Source: GCA-016699445 sp964555055 (GTDB lineage: Bacteria; UBA10199; JACPAL01; GCA-016699445). From it: a stretch of 64,000 nucleotides of DNA. Below the pieces are notes generated by a model. It was not told the origin of the DNA and ran no database searches. It worked only from the letters and a program-made list of their open reading frames with translations. Location of the stretch: NCBI GenBank assembly GCA_964555055.1, contig CAZKQW010000008.1, positions 87,101-151,100 of the forward strand. Reading direction: 5' to 3'. The number at the start of each line of letters is the position of its first letter. The stretch's first letter is position 1. A program made the position numbers and the translations under genes. Shown here in pieces: positions 16,927 to 25,416 of the stretch.

Positions 16927-18087
16927 ATGCCATCATCGTTTTTATTCAGTTCGGAATCCGTGACCGAAGGACATCCCGATAAGGTCGCCGACCATGTTTC
17001 GGATGCCGTTTTAGACGCCATTCTTACTCAAGATAAGACGAGTCGAGTCGCTTGCGAAACTCTAGTGACGACCGGTTTGTGCGTTATTGCAGGTGAGATC
17101 ACCACCAAAGCCCAAATAGATTTCCAAAAAATCGCCCGAGAGACCATCGCCGACATCGGATACACCGATCCTTCTTTCGGAATCGACGCGAACTCATGCG
17201 CCGTCATGCTTACGATCGACAAACAATCGCCCGACATTTCCCAAGGAGTCACGGAAGGTGAAGGCCTCTTCAAGGAACAAGGAGCCGGTGACCAAGGATT
17301 GATGTTCGGTTATGCGATCAACGAGAATCCAGAACTGATGCCCACACCTATCTTGTATTCGCATAAGTTGACGCAAAAGTTGGCGGAAGCGCGTAAAAAT
17401 AAAACGGTCAGTTTTTTCCGTCCCGACGCTAAATCTCAGGTGACCATTCAGTACGAGAACGGCAAACCCAAGCGCGTGCACACCGTCGTCATCTCCACCC
17501 AACATGCGCCTGAAGCGAGTCACTCTCAGATCCAAGAAGCGGTGATGGAGGAAGTCATTAAAAAAGCGATCCCCGCTTCGATGCTGGATGCCAAAACCGA
17601 ATATTTCATTAATCCGACCGGACGTTTCGTCATCGGTGGTCCCCATGGGGATTGCGGTTTAACCGGCCGCAAGATCATCGTCGATAGTTATGGGGGTTGG
17701 GGACGTCACGGAGGCGGCGCTTTTTCGGGAAAAGATCCGAGTAAAGTCGACCGCTCCGCTTGTTACATGGCACGCTACATCGCAAAAAACATCGTAGCTT
17801 CGGGCTTGGCTCAGAGATGCGAGGTTCAAGTCGCCTACGCCATCGGCTACGCGCAACCCATCTCCTTCATGGTGGACACTTTCGGCACAGGCACGATCCC
17901 CGATGAGAAGATCGAAAACATCTCCCGGGAAATCTTCGATCTTAAGCCTGCCGGCATCATCAAAGCGCTCGATTTGCTCCGCCCGATCTATAAAAAAACC
18001 GCCGGATACGGACACTTCGGAAGACAAGAGCCGGAGTTCACATGGGAAAAGACGGATAAGGCGGATGCGCTGAAGAAACTGGCTTAA
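16927..18087 (+). CDS. metK: S-adenosylmethionine synthase (386 aa)
   Basis: Makes SAM from ATP and methionine. The N-terminal SSESVTEGHPDKVADHVSDA, the GAGDQGLMFGYA loop, the PDAKSQVTIQY segment, STQHAPEASHSQIQ and the glycine-rich GGPHGDCGLTGRKIIVD are all intact, as is DPSKVDRSACYMARYIAKN. Length is normal. AGGAGG at 16916-16921 is an excellent ribosome binding site and fixes the start. The 114-base space shared with purD is too short for a SAM riboswitch and shows no such structure. The stop overlaps the convergent TPR gene by 4 bases. Confidence 0.98.
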   Translation: MPSSFLFSSESVTEGHPDKVADHVSDAVLDAILTQDKTSRVACETLVTTGLCVIAGEITTKAQIDFQKIARETIADIGYTDPSFGIDANSCAVMLTIDKQSPDISQGVTEGEGLFKEQGAGDQGLMFGYAINENPELMPTPILYSHKLTQKLAEARKNKTVSFFRPDAKSQVTIQYENGKPKRVHTVVISTQHAPEASHSQIQEAVMEEVIKKAIPASMLDAKTEYFINPTGRFVIGGPHGDCGLTGRKIIVDSYGGWGRHGGGAFSGKDPSKVDRSACYMARYIAKNIVASGLAQRCEVQVAYAIGYAQPISFMVDTFGTGTIPDEKIENISREIFDLKPAGIIKALDLLRPIYKKTAGYGHFGRQEPEFTWEKTDKADALKKLA

Positions 18088-18914
18088 GTTTGTTTCGGTG
18101 TTTTTTCTCGAATGGCCTTTTTTAGAGCTTCCACTGATGGAGGTTCCACGACATCCGGATAATTGGAATCTATAAGATCCAGGATATCTTGGGCTTCTTG
18201 GTATTTTTTCTCCTCATCAAATAAACGACGGGCTTCGTCGAGCAAAGCCTTGCCCTTTTGAGACCGGAAATCATTCGTTTTTTTAAGAACCAGACGCGCA
18301 CGCGCGGCGTTTCGGGAATTAGGCTCTTCGACAATCACTTTATTCAAAAAATCCACGCTTTCCCGTGACGTCTCGCCTACCTCCAGGGATGTTTCGATTT
18401 CCAGAATTTTTAAAGCAGTTTGATCTTTCTTTTTCGTGTCTAGTTGACGCAGCTGAGAAAGCCTTTCCCTGGATTTTTGGACGATTTGATTCGATTGTTC
18501 CGCTTGTAACAGGATCTTTTCGTAGGCTTCTTTGGCTTCTTCCTTTAATCCCTGCATAAAAAGAAGGTTCGCCAAATCGTATTGGCTTTTAATGATGTCG
18601 AGCCGTACCGGCCAGTCTTCCAATAATTCTTTTAAATTCCGTATAGCGCCTTCCACGTCTCCGACTTCTGCTAAAGCTTGGCAATAAGCGGATCGTGTCT
18701 TAAAGGGAATGTATTTTTGAGGATTTTTTTCTTTGTAATCCTCATACACCTTAATCAATTTTTTATAATTATGCTTATCGAATTCCGTCATGACGGATTT
18801 TGTAAATGGGTCTACGCTTTGGACCTCCGCCACGGAAGCAGGAGTATCTGCGGCTAAAACGCTGGAAACGGAAAAGAGAAAAAGCAAAGAAGTGAGAGTT
18901 AAGCGAACCTTCAT
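18084..18914 (-). CDS. Exported TPR-like protein (276 aa)
   Basis: A Sec signal peptide (about residues 1-21, ending SVLA) precedes a helical, charged protein. The AYCQALAEVGDVEGAIRNLKELLEDWP and DLANLLFMQGLKEEAKEAYEKILLQ stretches look like tetratricopeptide repeats; the C-terminal half (EARRLFDEEKKYQEAQDILD) continues the pattern. Likely a periplasmic scaffold protein. No enzymatic motif is visible and the partner is unknown. It meets metK tail to tail with a 4-base overlap and is divergent from the RTX-like gene. Confidence 0.65.
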   Translation of the reverse strand: MKVRLTLTSLLFLFSVSSVLAADTPASVAEVQSVDPFTKSVMTEFDKHNYKKLIKVYEDYKEKNPQKYIPFKTRSAYCQALAEVGDVEGAIRNLKELLEDWPVRLDIIKSQYDLANLLFMQGLKEEAKEAYEKILLQAEQSNQIVQKSRERLSQLRQLDTKKKDQTALKILEIETSLEVGETSRESVDFLNKVIVEEPNSRNAARARLVLKKTNDFRSQKGKALLDEARRLFDEEKKYQEAQDILDLIDSNYPDVVEPPSVEALKKAIREKTPKQT

Positions 18915-19086
18915 ATTTTAGGGTGGGCCGATTGAATCATTCCAACGCACTTTGTCAAGAAAGCTCTGGGGCCTCCTCACCCCAAAACCTCAGAAAAAAA
19001 CCTTCACTTGAAAGAATTTAAATTTATTTCAATTAGAAATACCCTTTAAATACAGCGTATTACAGCATCTGCCCGCCACTCACCTT

Positions 19087-19102
19087 TGGCACTTTGCTTG
19101 CA
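19087..19102 (+). promoter_or_regulatory. Sigma-54 (RpoN) promoter
   Basis: TGGCAC, five bases, then TTGCA: this matches the -24/-12 consensus at every conserved position, and the GG and GC dinucleotides are 12 bases apart as required. Transcription should start near 19112, leaving an untranslated leader of about 28 bases with AGGAGG before the GTG of the RTX-like gene. A TGGGG/CCCCA inverted repeat at 18967-18984, about 120 bases upstream, sits where an enhancer-binding activator could bind; that part is inference. Confidence 0.75.
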
Positions 19103-19140
19103 AATATCACTCGGAAGGAATGAATCTTTAGGAGGATTCG

Positions 19141-21009
19141 GTGTCAATACAAGGATTAAACAATTCAAGAGAGGTCAGAACACAACACACCCCTTCTGAA
19201 GTGTCCAACACTCAAGAGACGCGTCTTTATCAGAGTATCCGCTCCGAACAGCAAGTTTCCATAACGACTTCCCCCATCTCCACACAGACCGATCCCTCCG
19301 ATACCGGTGATATCCCTCCCCCCATGTCTGAGGGCGGCAATGGCGTTGCCCGCCATGACTGGTTGGAAGAACGCGTCGATAGCCTTCAAGCCGTTGTAGA
19401 TCTCGCGAATGAACGTCTGGACGCTTTGAATGAATTAGCCCGTAATGGCACTACGGAACAAAGAGCTGCCGCCCGAGAGGTTTTAAGACAAATTCGGGTG
19501 GCTGAAAGGGAGTTGGCTCGGGATCGACGCGAATTAGAATGGCTTGAGGAGATGGATAATCAGGGACGTTTTCGATATATGGTCCAACGTCCGGCTCCCC
19601 AGGGTGATGTGGTGGGTTCGGAACCCACCTTTCCAACCCCTTCAAGCACCACCGAAACTTTGAACGGCGGACACGGCAGATCCACCGGCACTGGCGATGT
19701 TATTCTGAATGACGTCAGTGGAGACGTGGCTTTTAGACGGAATGGGTCTTCCCTATTCGTCGGAGATTACGAAATCCAAAATGCTTTCGACGAAAGCGGA
19801 AAAATGGTCCGTCGCGTCTATCTGCGAGGCGGCGAAGTGAATCAAACTTTCTTCCATGCGATGAACGAAACAAACATCGCTCCAAACCGCGATGGAGATG
19901 GCGAAATCATTGGCGGCGTCAGTTTCTCCGCAAGATCCGCGAATCCCACCACAGCGGCGAATCCTCCTTTCCCTTCCGATTCCAGTTGGGTAGCCGATAC
20001 GACTCCCAATGCAAACGGCGAAATCGTCTACAGAAATTCCCGCGGTACGGGTACGAGTACGTTTACCGCCCCCTCCAACTACCGTGGCCAACCGGTACGC
20101 GCCGTGGAAGTCATCGAAGATCCTCAACATCCCGGGGATGTATTGGTGCGATTACGTTCAACTCCCCGAGGAAATGTCTTGGTCACCTACCGTCTCGTAG
20201 GCGCCAAAAACATGATGGAAAATATTTCGAATAACGACTCGACGGTAGGAAGACTAAAGTTCCAGGGTGGTGAGAATGGTCAGTACTGGGATGCGTCCAC
20301 GGTGCGTATCGATTGGACGGGCGGTAACGGTGGCCATAACATGATCCGTTTCCGTGAGGGACGCGCCCAAGCCGGAAACGCGGGAGACTACATTAAACAA
20401 GAGGGCGGCGGCCCCGCAACGATCCTAGGCGGCAGCGGCAACGATTTCCTGGTAGGCGGCACGGCCGAGACGGGTGATTTAACCATCGATGGTGGCGACG
20501 GAAACGACTTCATTTTCGGCGGCGGACACGCCAATCGCGGCAGCTCGAATAAAAATCTCCAAGGTTCCCGCGGCAACGACGTCATCATCGTCGATTCGCG
20601 GGATACACGGATCCGGGTGGATGGCGGCGAAGGCGGGTTTGATTATACAAATAGCACAGGTGCTGATAACACCAGTAACTTCGAGGATAATACTTTAGCC
20701 GAGCAACAAAGGGCGCTCGACCAATGGATGAATGAGAATCCAAGACCCGTACCGGCGAATCCCCTCCACCCGACACCCGAGGAAAGAAGCAGTATTGCTT
20801 ATTACAACACGCAGTTAGCGAATATGCGCAACGCGATCCAACGAGGTAGCTCCGCGATCAGTAGCGGCGCCATGAGAATTTTCCAAAGCAAGGAAAGCGA
20901 GTTCTTGAGTTTCTTCTCCGGAAATTCATCCTCCTTCACGGATACCGAAACAGATTGGCAACATCCCGATTTTGAATCGAACTCCAACACCGGTAGATCC
21001 GAAACTTAA
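19141..21009 (+). CDS. RTX-like calcium-binding repeat protein (622 aa)
   Basis: Residues about 425-505 hold glycine/aspartate repeats such as GGSGNDFLVGG, IDGGDGNDFIFGGG, GSRGNDVIIVD and VDGGEGG, the nonapeptide pattern of RTX proteins that bind calcium in a beta-roll. Residues about 78-145 form a charged coiled coil. No N-terminal signal peptide is present, and RTX proteins normally leave by type I secretion through a C-terminal signal; no type I secretion genes are in the window. The start is a GTG preceded by a strong AGGAGG site. A sigma-54 promoter lies directly upstream. Role (surface protein, adhesin or toxin) is unknown. Confidence 0.7.
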   Translation: MSIQGLNNSREVRTQHTPSEVSNTQETRLYQSIRSEQQVSITTSPISTQTDPSDTGDIPPPMSEGGNGVARHDWLEERVDSLQAVVDLANERLDALNELARNGTTEQRAAAREVLRQIRVAERELARDRRELEWLEEMDNQGRFRYMVQRPAPQGDVVGSEPTFPTPSSTTETLNGGHGRSTGTGDVILNDVSGDVAFRRNGSSLFVGDYEIQNAFDESGKMVRRVYLRGGEVNQTFFHAMNETNIAPNRDGDGEIIGGVSFSARSANPTTAANPPFPSDSSWVADTTPNANGEIVYRNSRGTGTSTFTAPSNYRGQPVRAVEVIEDPQHPGDVLVRLRSTPRGNVLVTYRLVGAKNMMENISNNDSTVGRLKFQGGENGQYWDASTVRIDWTGGNGGHNMIRFREGRAQAGNAGDYIKQEGGGPATILGGSGNDFLVGGTAETGDLTIDGGDGNDFIFGGGHANRGSSNKNLQGSRGNDVIIVDSRDTRIRVDGGEGGFDYTNSTGADNTSNFEDNTLAEQQRALDQWMNENPRPVPANPLHPTPEERSSIAYYNTQLANMRNAIQRGSSAISSGAMRIFQSKESEFLSFFSGNSSSFTDTETDWQHPDFESNSNTGRSET

Positions 21010-21776
21010 TAGTCGATATTCGTTAAAAATAAGCCCTGAGCGGGTACCTTCATGCCAGCCCTTCGACGGTCTTTTGAAAGAAGGATTTTCTTCATTTCAT
21101 CCGGCTTTATTTTCTCGCGCCCAACGTCGACGAGCGTTCCGACAATGTTTCTCACCATATTTTTTAAAAAACCGCTTCCGGTGAACTCTATGCAAAAAAG
21201 AACGCCGGGAATCTTTCCCAAATAGGAACGAGGCCACGAATCCTCCTCACGGAATCGGATGCGATAAATGGTCCTAATGGACGTCTTGGTCGAAGCGTCA
21301 GCCGCCCGAAACGCGAGGAAGTCATGAGTGCCGACCAGATGCTTCGCCGCTTTTTTCATAAGCCTGATGTCCAGTGTCGTCGGAATCTGCCAGCTCATGC
21401 GGTTCAACTGAGGGTGAACGATCGAACTGTTCCAGATCCAATAACGGTACGTCTTCTTCTTCGTGCTTTTTTGGGAATGGAATCCATTCTTCGCTTCGGA
21501 GAGTTTTACGACGGATACATCGGTGGGAAGCATCCGCTTCAAGGCGTGATGTAGTTTCCGAACCGCCATCGTGTTGAGGGTCTTTATATGAGCCACTTGA
21601 CCCAAAGCATGGACGCCCGCGTCGGTTCGAGACGATCCAATGAGATCCACAGACTCATTTAAAACACATCTCAAAATATCTTGGATAACGCCTTGAACCG
21701 TCCGCTTTCCGGGTTGGATTTGCCAACCCGAAAAGCCCGAGCCTTCGTAATGGATGGTTAATTTCAAAGTACGCAT
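21006..21776 (-). CDS. truA: tRNA pseudouridine synthase A (256 aa)
   Basis: Modifies U38-40 in the tRNA anticodon stem. The N-terminal YEGSGFSGWQIQPGKRTVQG, the catalytic GSSRTDAGVHALGQVAH (Asp52), KTYRYWIWN, THDFLAFRAAD, and EFTGSGFLKNMVRNIVGTL are the conserved TruA blocks. Length is normal. It lies 6 bases after the propeller/barrel gene and is probably in the same transcript as asd. Convergent with the RTX-like gene (4-base overlap). Confidence 0.97.
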   Translation of the reverse strand: MRTLKLTIHYEGSGFSGWQIQPGKRTVQGVIQDILRCVLNESVDLIGSSRTDAGVHALGQVAHIKTLNTMAVRKLHHALKRMLPTDVSVVKLSEAKNGFHSQKSTKKKTYRYWIWNSSIVHPQLNRMSWQIPTTLDIRLMKKAAKHLVGTHDFLAFRAADASTKTSIRTIYRIRFREEDSWPRSYLGKIPGVLFCIEFTGSGFLKNMVRNIVGTLVDVGREKIKPDEMKKILLSKDRRRAGMKVPAQGLFLTNIDY

Positions 21777-21782
21777 GGGAAT

Positions 21783-24323
21783 TTAAAACTCGAAGAGTAA
21801 GCCGCCGGTCCAAGTGAATCCCGAAAGATCAACGCCTGTCCCACCGAAGCCGTTGATCCATCCGTAGCGTCCTTCGACGACGAAATAAACGTCGTTCACG
21901 CCCATATCGTCGCGAGAGCTTTGTGAGAGCTCGTCAATGCGGCTCAAGTCGAAACCCATGCCGATCGTTCCGTGAAAACCGGACTTCCACCCCTTCACGA
22001 CGCTTCCCTGGTTATTCTCACGAAAAAACACGTAATCAGGCCCCACCTTCACATAAGGAACGAAAAGTTGATGGTCTTTAAAGCGCCCCCGAAAGGCAAC
22101 GCTGCTTTCCATGGGCATCATCGAGAAATTAAAGCGCGTATTTGAAGAAAGACCGCTTGTCGCGCCGACAGCCGTGCCCCCAGACCCGATATAGCCGAGT
22201 CCGATTTCAAATCCGAACTTATCCTTCCATAAATATCCTAAGGAAATTTTCCCCAGTGGATCGCAGCAAGCTCCTAGATAAGTCTTGGTAGAAGGATCCG
22301 TTGGCTGCCAAGCTCCTCCTTGGAGCTCAAAAGTCCAATGACGAGGATTTTTCGACTCCGCATAAGATAGTATGGGAAATGCCACGATAATCAGGAGTGA
22401 TAAGAAAGACTTTTTTGGAAATCGCCTGAAAAAAAATAGGGAAATCAAAATCCCGAAAATCGGAATGGACGTCCCGGTGCTTTCAGGATTTTTAAGCCCT
22501 TCAGAAATAAGAGCGCATCCGGCCTCTCCCACGCTCCCCGATAATCCTCGAGTGACTTCTGGGCTCGCTGTGACGCGTGTTGTGCCGCTACCATAAGTAT
22601 TCGTGCGAGAGCCTACCGTGGCTCCGTTGTCCACGGCGGCCACGGCGACATAGTAAGTCGTAAGATTCGTCAGACCTGAAATCCTCCCCGTCACTGTGGT
22701 TCCTGAAGACGGGTGATCGACGGTCGCCGATGCCGTGGTCATCGTATTGACCGCGTCGGGATCGGTACTGACGTATAAATTGTAGTAATCGATATCAGAT
22801 GTCGAAAGGCGGTCGAAATTTACCGTAACGAAACCGTTTCCGAAACCTGTGGAGTTGATGGTGACGGCGGGCGGCGGCGTGTCGACGGTAATGTCAATAG
22901 CATCATGCCCAATATTCCCGTCGCTGTCGGTGACGAAGACGTAAATCCGGTTCGTACCTTCGGTATAAAGCGATGAGCTATAATTAATACTGGCCGTTGT
23001 AAGGTTGGCATCCGCTGTTCCCACGGAACCGGTAGTCACTTCCGTACCCGTTCCCGCGCCTGCGCTGGTAAGAGAGCCTCCTACCTTGACCGCATAAGTC
23101 CCCGTTTCATCCGATTGAAAGGTTAGTGTATAAGAACCGGTCGTCGACAGGGAACCTGACCCTAAGGACGAGCTCGCAATCGTCACGAACGGATTATCGG
23201 AAACAATCGAGAAAGACGCATTGCCATTGCTTGTGATCAGATTTCCATCGGATGTACTGATGAGCAATCCCGGCGCCGAAGAAAGCGATAACGGGTTATC
23301 GACCACGTCACTTCCCCCGGTATCGGTAAAATCGAGAACCGTAGGGGCATTAAAAGTCCCGCTAGAAATATTGAGATTAATCACCGACATTCCGGAAGTC
23401 CCCGTCACGTAAGCATAAGTATCCGTAGGGTCGCTGACATCGACGACGGAAACGGATTTCAAGTTTCCGTTAGCCGAAAGAGGAATTCCCTTATTGCCGG
23501 TATCCGCCACATCGGTATCGACCTCCAAAAACGAAGGGATATCGATCACGTGTACTTTACTGTTCGGGGTGTTGACGACGAAGAGGAAATCATGATCGGA
23601 ATCGACGGCCGCCGACGAGAGTTCCGTCGTCGTCGAGGAGACTCTCACCCTACCCCCCACGGAAGCCACGCCCTCATTCACCAAAAAAACAAGGCTGGCA
23701 CTGGAGGTGACGAAGATTTTGTCCGCCGCATTTTCTTCCGCGTCAAAGACAATGGACAATGGGGCGATGGAGGTCCCCAGTTCGTCCAGCAGAGCGAAAG
23801 AGGCTGTGACTACGCGTGCCCCGATATCGTAAATGAGTACGGCATTAGTGGTCTTATCCAAGATGTAGAGTTTATCGTCATCGGCTCCCGTTTCGGGATC
23901 CGCGACGAGGGCTCCCAGCGATGAAGATCCCAAGTCAACGGTAGTCGGTCGGTTCGTCACATGATCCAAATCGACGATGATCAAATCTCCGTCGGATTGG
24001 GTCGCGAACAAGGTTCGATTCCTTATGGCGAGTCCCGCAATGGTCCCGGTGAGGTTCGTGCCGCCGGAGGAACTCAAGTCGGTCAACGCGGGGATTTGAT
24101 CCGCCGCCAAAGCCCAAGTCGATAAATCAATGCGGGAAATGCCGGTACCGAACGTCGTATAAAGGTATTTATTGCTCTCCAAAGCCATGGCTGTCGCCTG
24201 GGAACTAATAAGAGATAAAGCGGCTCGTTCCTGATCCGGATAAGCATAAGCTTTTCCGAGAAAAAAAAGGGCGAGGAGACTAGCGAGGATTCTGAATAAG
24301 GTATTCCGCGATTTGGATCGCAT
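21783..24323 (-). CDS. Exported beta-propeller/fibronectin-like protein fused to an outer-membrane beta-barrel (846 aa)
   Basis: Residues 1-27 are a signal peptide (cleavage near AYA). Residues about 30-380 contain repeated KLYILD, DFLFVVN and YAYVTG motifs typical of a seven-bladed propeller. Residues about 385-600 look like Ig/FnIII modules (SGLTNLTTYYVAVAAVDNG). Then come a Cys (about 603), a hydrophobic span ending FFFRR, which looks like a protein-sorting tail, and at once a second signal-peptide-like segment (SFLSLLIIVAFPILSYA). The last 190 residues resemble an outer-membrane barrel ending in Phe. An A8 run lies at 22429-22436 at the junction. The start overlaps asd by 44 bases, with AGGGAG ahead of it. 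Confidence 0.65.
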   Translation of the reverse strand: MRSKSRNTLFRILASLLALFFLGKAYAYPDQERAALSLISSQATAMALESNKYLYTTFGTGISRIDLSTWALAADQIPALTDLSSSGGTNLTGTIAGLAIRNRTLFATQSDGDLIIVDLDHVTNRPTTVDLGSSSLGALVADPETGADDDKLYILDKTTNAVLIYDIGARVVTASFALLDELGTSIAPLSIVFDAEENAADKIFVTSSASLVFLVNEGVASVGGRVRVSSTTTELSSAAVDSDHDFLFVVNTPNSKVHVIDIPSFLEVDTDVADTGNKGIPLSANGNLKSVSVVDVSDPTDTYAYVTGTSGMSVINLNISSGTFNAPTVLDFTDTGGSDVVDNPLSLSSAPGLLISTSDGNLITSNGNASFSIVSDNPFVTIASSSLGSGSLSTTGSYTLTFQSDETGTYAVKVGGSLTSAGAGTGTEVTTGSVGTADANLTTASINYSSSLYTEGTNRIYVFVTDSDGNIGHDAIDITVDTPPPAVTINSTGFGNGFVTVNFDRLSTSDIDYYNLYVSTDPDAVNTMTTASATVDHPSSGTTVTGRISGLTNLTTYYVAVAAVDNGATVGSRTNTYGSGTTRVTASPEVTRGLSGSVGEAGCALISEGLKNPESTGTSIPIFGILISLFFFRRFPKKSFLSLLIIVAFPILSYAESKNPRHWTFELQGGAWQPTDPSTKTYLGACCDPLGKISLGYLWKDKFGFEIGLGYIGSGGTAVGATSGLSSNTRFNFSMMPMESSVAFRGRFKDHQLFVPYVKVGPDYVFFRENNQGSVVKGWKSGFHGTIGMGFDLSRIDELSQSSRDDMGVNDVYFVVEGRYGWINGFGGTGVDLSGFTWTGGLLFEF

Positions 24324-25296
24324 TCAGAGAAGCTCCCTTCCTGAGGTTGTCCGCGCAAACCCACAGGTTGATCCCGTTCGGGATCGAACGATCTTCGCGG
24401 ATACGACCCACGAACACCTCGTCGGTACCCGCGATATCCATCGGCATGGGATATTGTTTTTTCTCCATGTCGTCGCGGAGAACAAGCCCCGGGGACTTTT
24501 CTAATAACAAAGAAATATCTTTGGCGGAAGCATTCTTTTCCAATTCGATGTTCACCGAAGCCGAATGACCGCACATCACCGGAACGCGCACCGCAGTGCA
24601 TGCTAACGCCAAATCCGGAGCTTCCAAAAGCTTTTTCAACTCCTTCATGATCTTGTCTTCTTCTTTCGTATCGCCGTTGGGAAGAAACGCGTCGATCTGA
24701 GGGATGACGTTGAAAGCCAATCGATGCGCGAAGACTTTTAAGGGAATTTCCTTGCCGTTCAATAAGGCGACGGTTTGTTCGGCGAGTTCGTCCATACCGC
24801 CCTTCCCCGCTCCGGAAGCCGATTGGTAAGTGGAAATGACCATCCTCTTGATGCCGTATTTCCGGTGGATGGGTTTCGCCGCGACGGCGACGGGGATCGC
24901 CGAGCAGTTCGGCCCGGCGATGATGCCTTTATGGTCGAGGGCGACGGATCCGTTCACTTCCGGAACGATTAAAGGGATTTCAGGGTCCGCCCGGAAAGCA
25001 CTTGAGCAATCGATAAAAATAGCCCCGGCCCGTTTCACCATTGGAGCGAAGTGTTTGGAAACTTCGGTCGGGGTATCCCCCATGACCATATCCATGCCTT
25101 GAAATTCCTTCTCTTCCGCCAGACGCACCTTCAATTCCTGGCCTTTAAACCGAATGGACTGTCCCACGGATTTTTCAGAAGCTAATAGCCGCAATTCCCC
25201 TACGGGAAATTGCCTTTCTTCCAAGATTTCGATCATCTCGCGCCCCACGACGCCGGTGGCGCCTATGATGGCGATATTATAAGTGTCTTTTTTCAT
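24280..25296 (-). CDS. asd: Aspartate-semialdehyde dehydrogenase (338 aa)
   Basis: Makes aspartate semialdehyde for lysine, threonine, methionine and cell-wall precursors. NIAIIGATGVVGREMIEIL is the NADP-binding start; IAGPNCSAIPVAVA holds the active-site Cys; YQSASGAGKGGMDEL, FNVIPQIDAFLPNG, RVPVMCGHSASVNIE with the catalytic His, and DNLRKGASLNAIQIAEYL complete the family pattern. AAAGGAGC precedes the ATG. It lies in a minus-strand run with leuB upstream and truA downstream, each separated from it by one large non-housekeeping gene. Confidence 0.97.
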   Translation of the reverse strand: MKKDTYNIAIIGATGVVGREMIEILEERQFPVGELRLLASEKSVGQSIRFKGQELKVRLAEEKEFQGMDMVMGDTPTEVSKHFAPMVKRAGAIFIDCSSAFRADPEIPLIVPEVNGSVALDHKGIIAGPNCSAIPVAVAAKPIHRKYGIKRMVISTYQSASGAGKGGMDELAEQTVALLNGKEIPLKVFAHRLAFNVIPQIDAFLPNGDTKEEDKIMKELKKLLEAPDLALACTAVRVPVMCGHSASVNIELEKNASAKDISLLLEKSPGLVLRDDMEKKQYPMPMDIAGTDEVFVGRIREDRSIPNGINLWVCADNLRKGASLNAIQIAEYLIQNPR

Positions 25297-25416
25297 AAAT
25301 GCTTTGCTCCTTTAAAATATGAAAATAGAGTGGTGGCTAGTTATCCTATCGCCTTGAAAAGGCAACGGATTTAAAGCGAACTACGGAGATGAATTCAGTC
25401 CGATAAATGGCGATGG

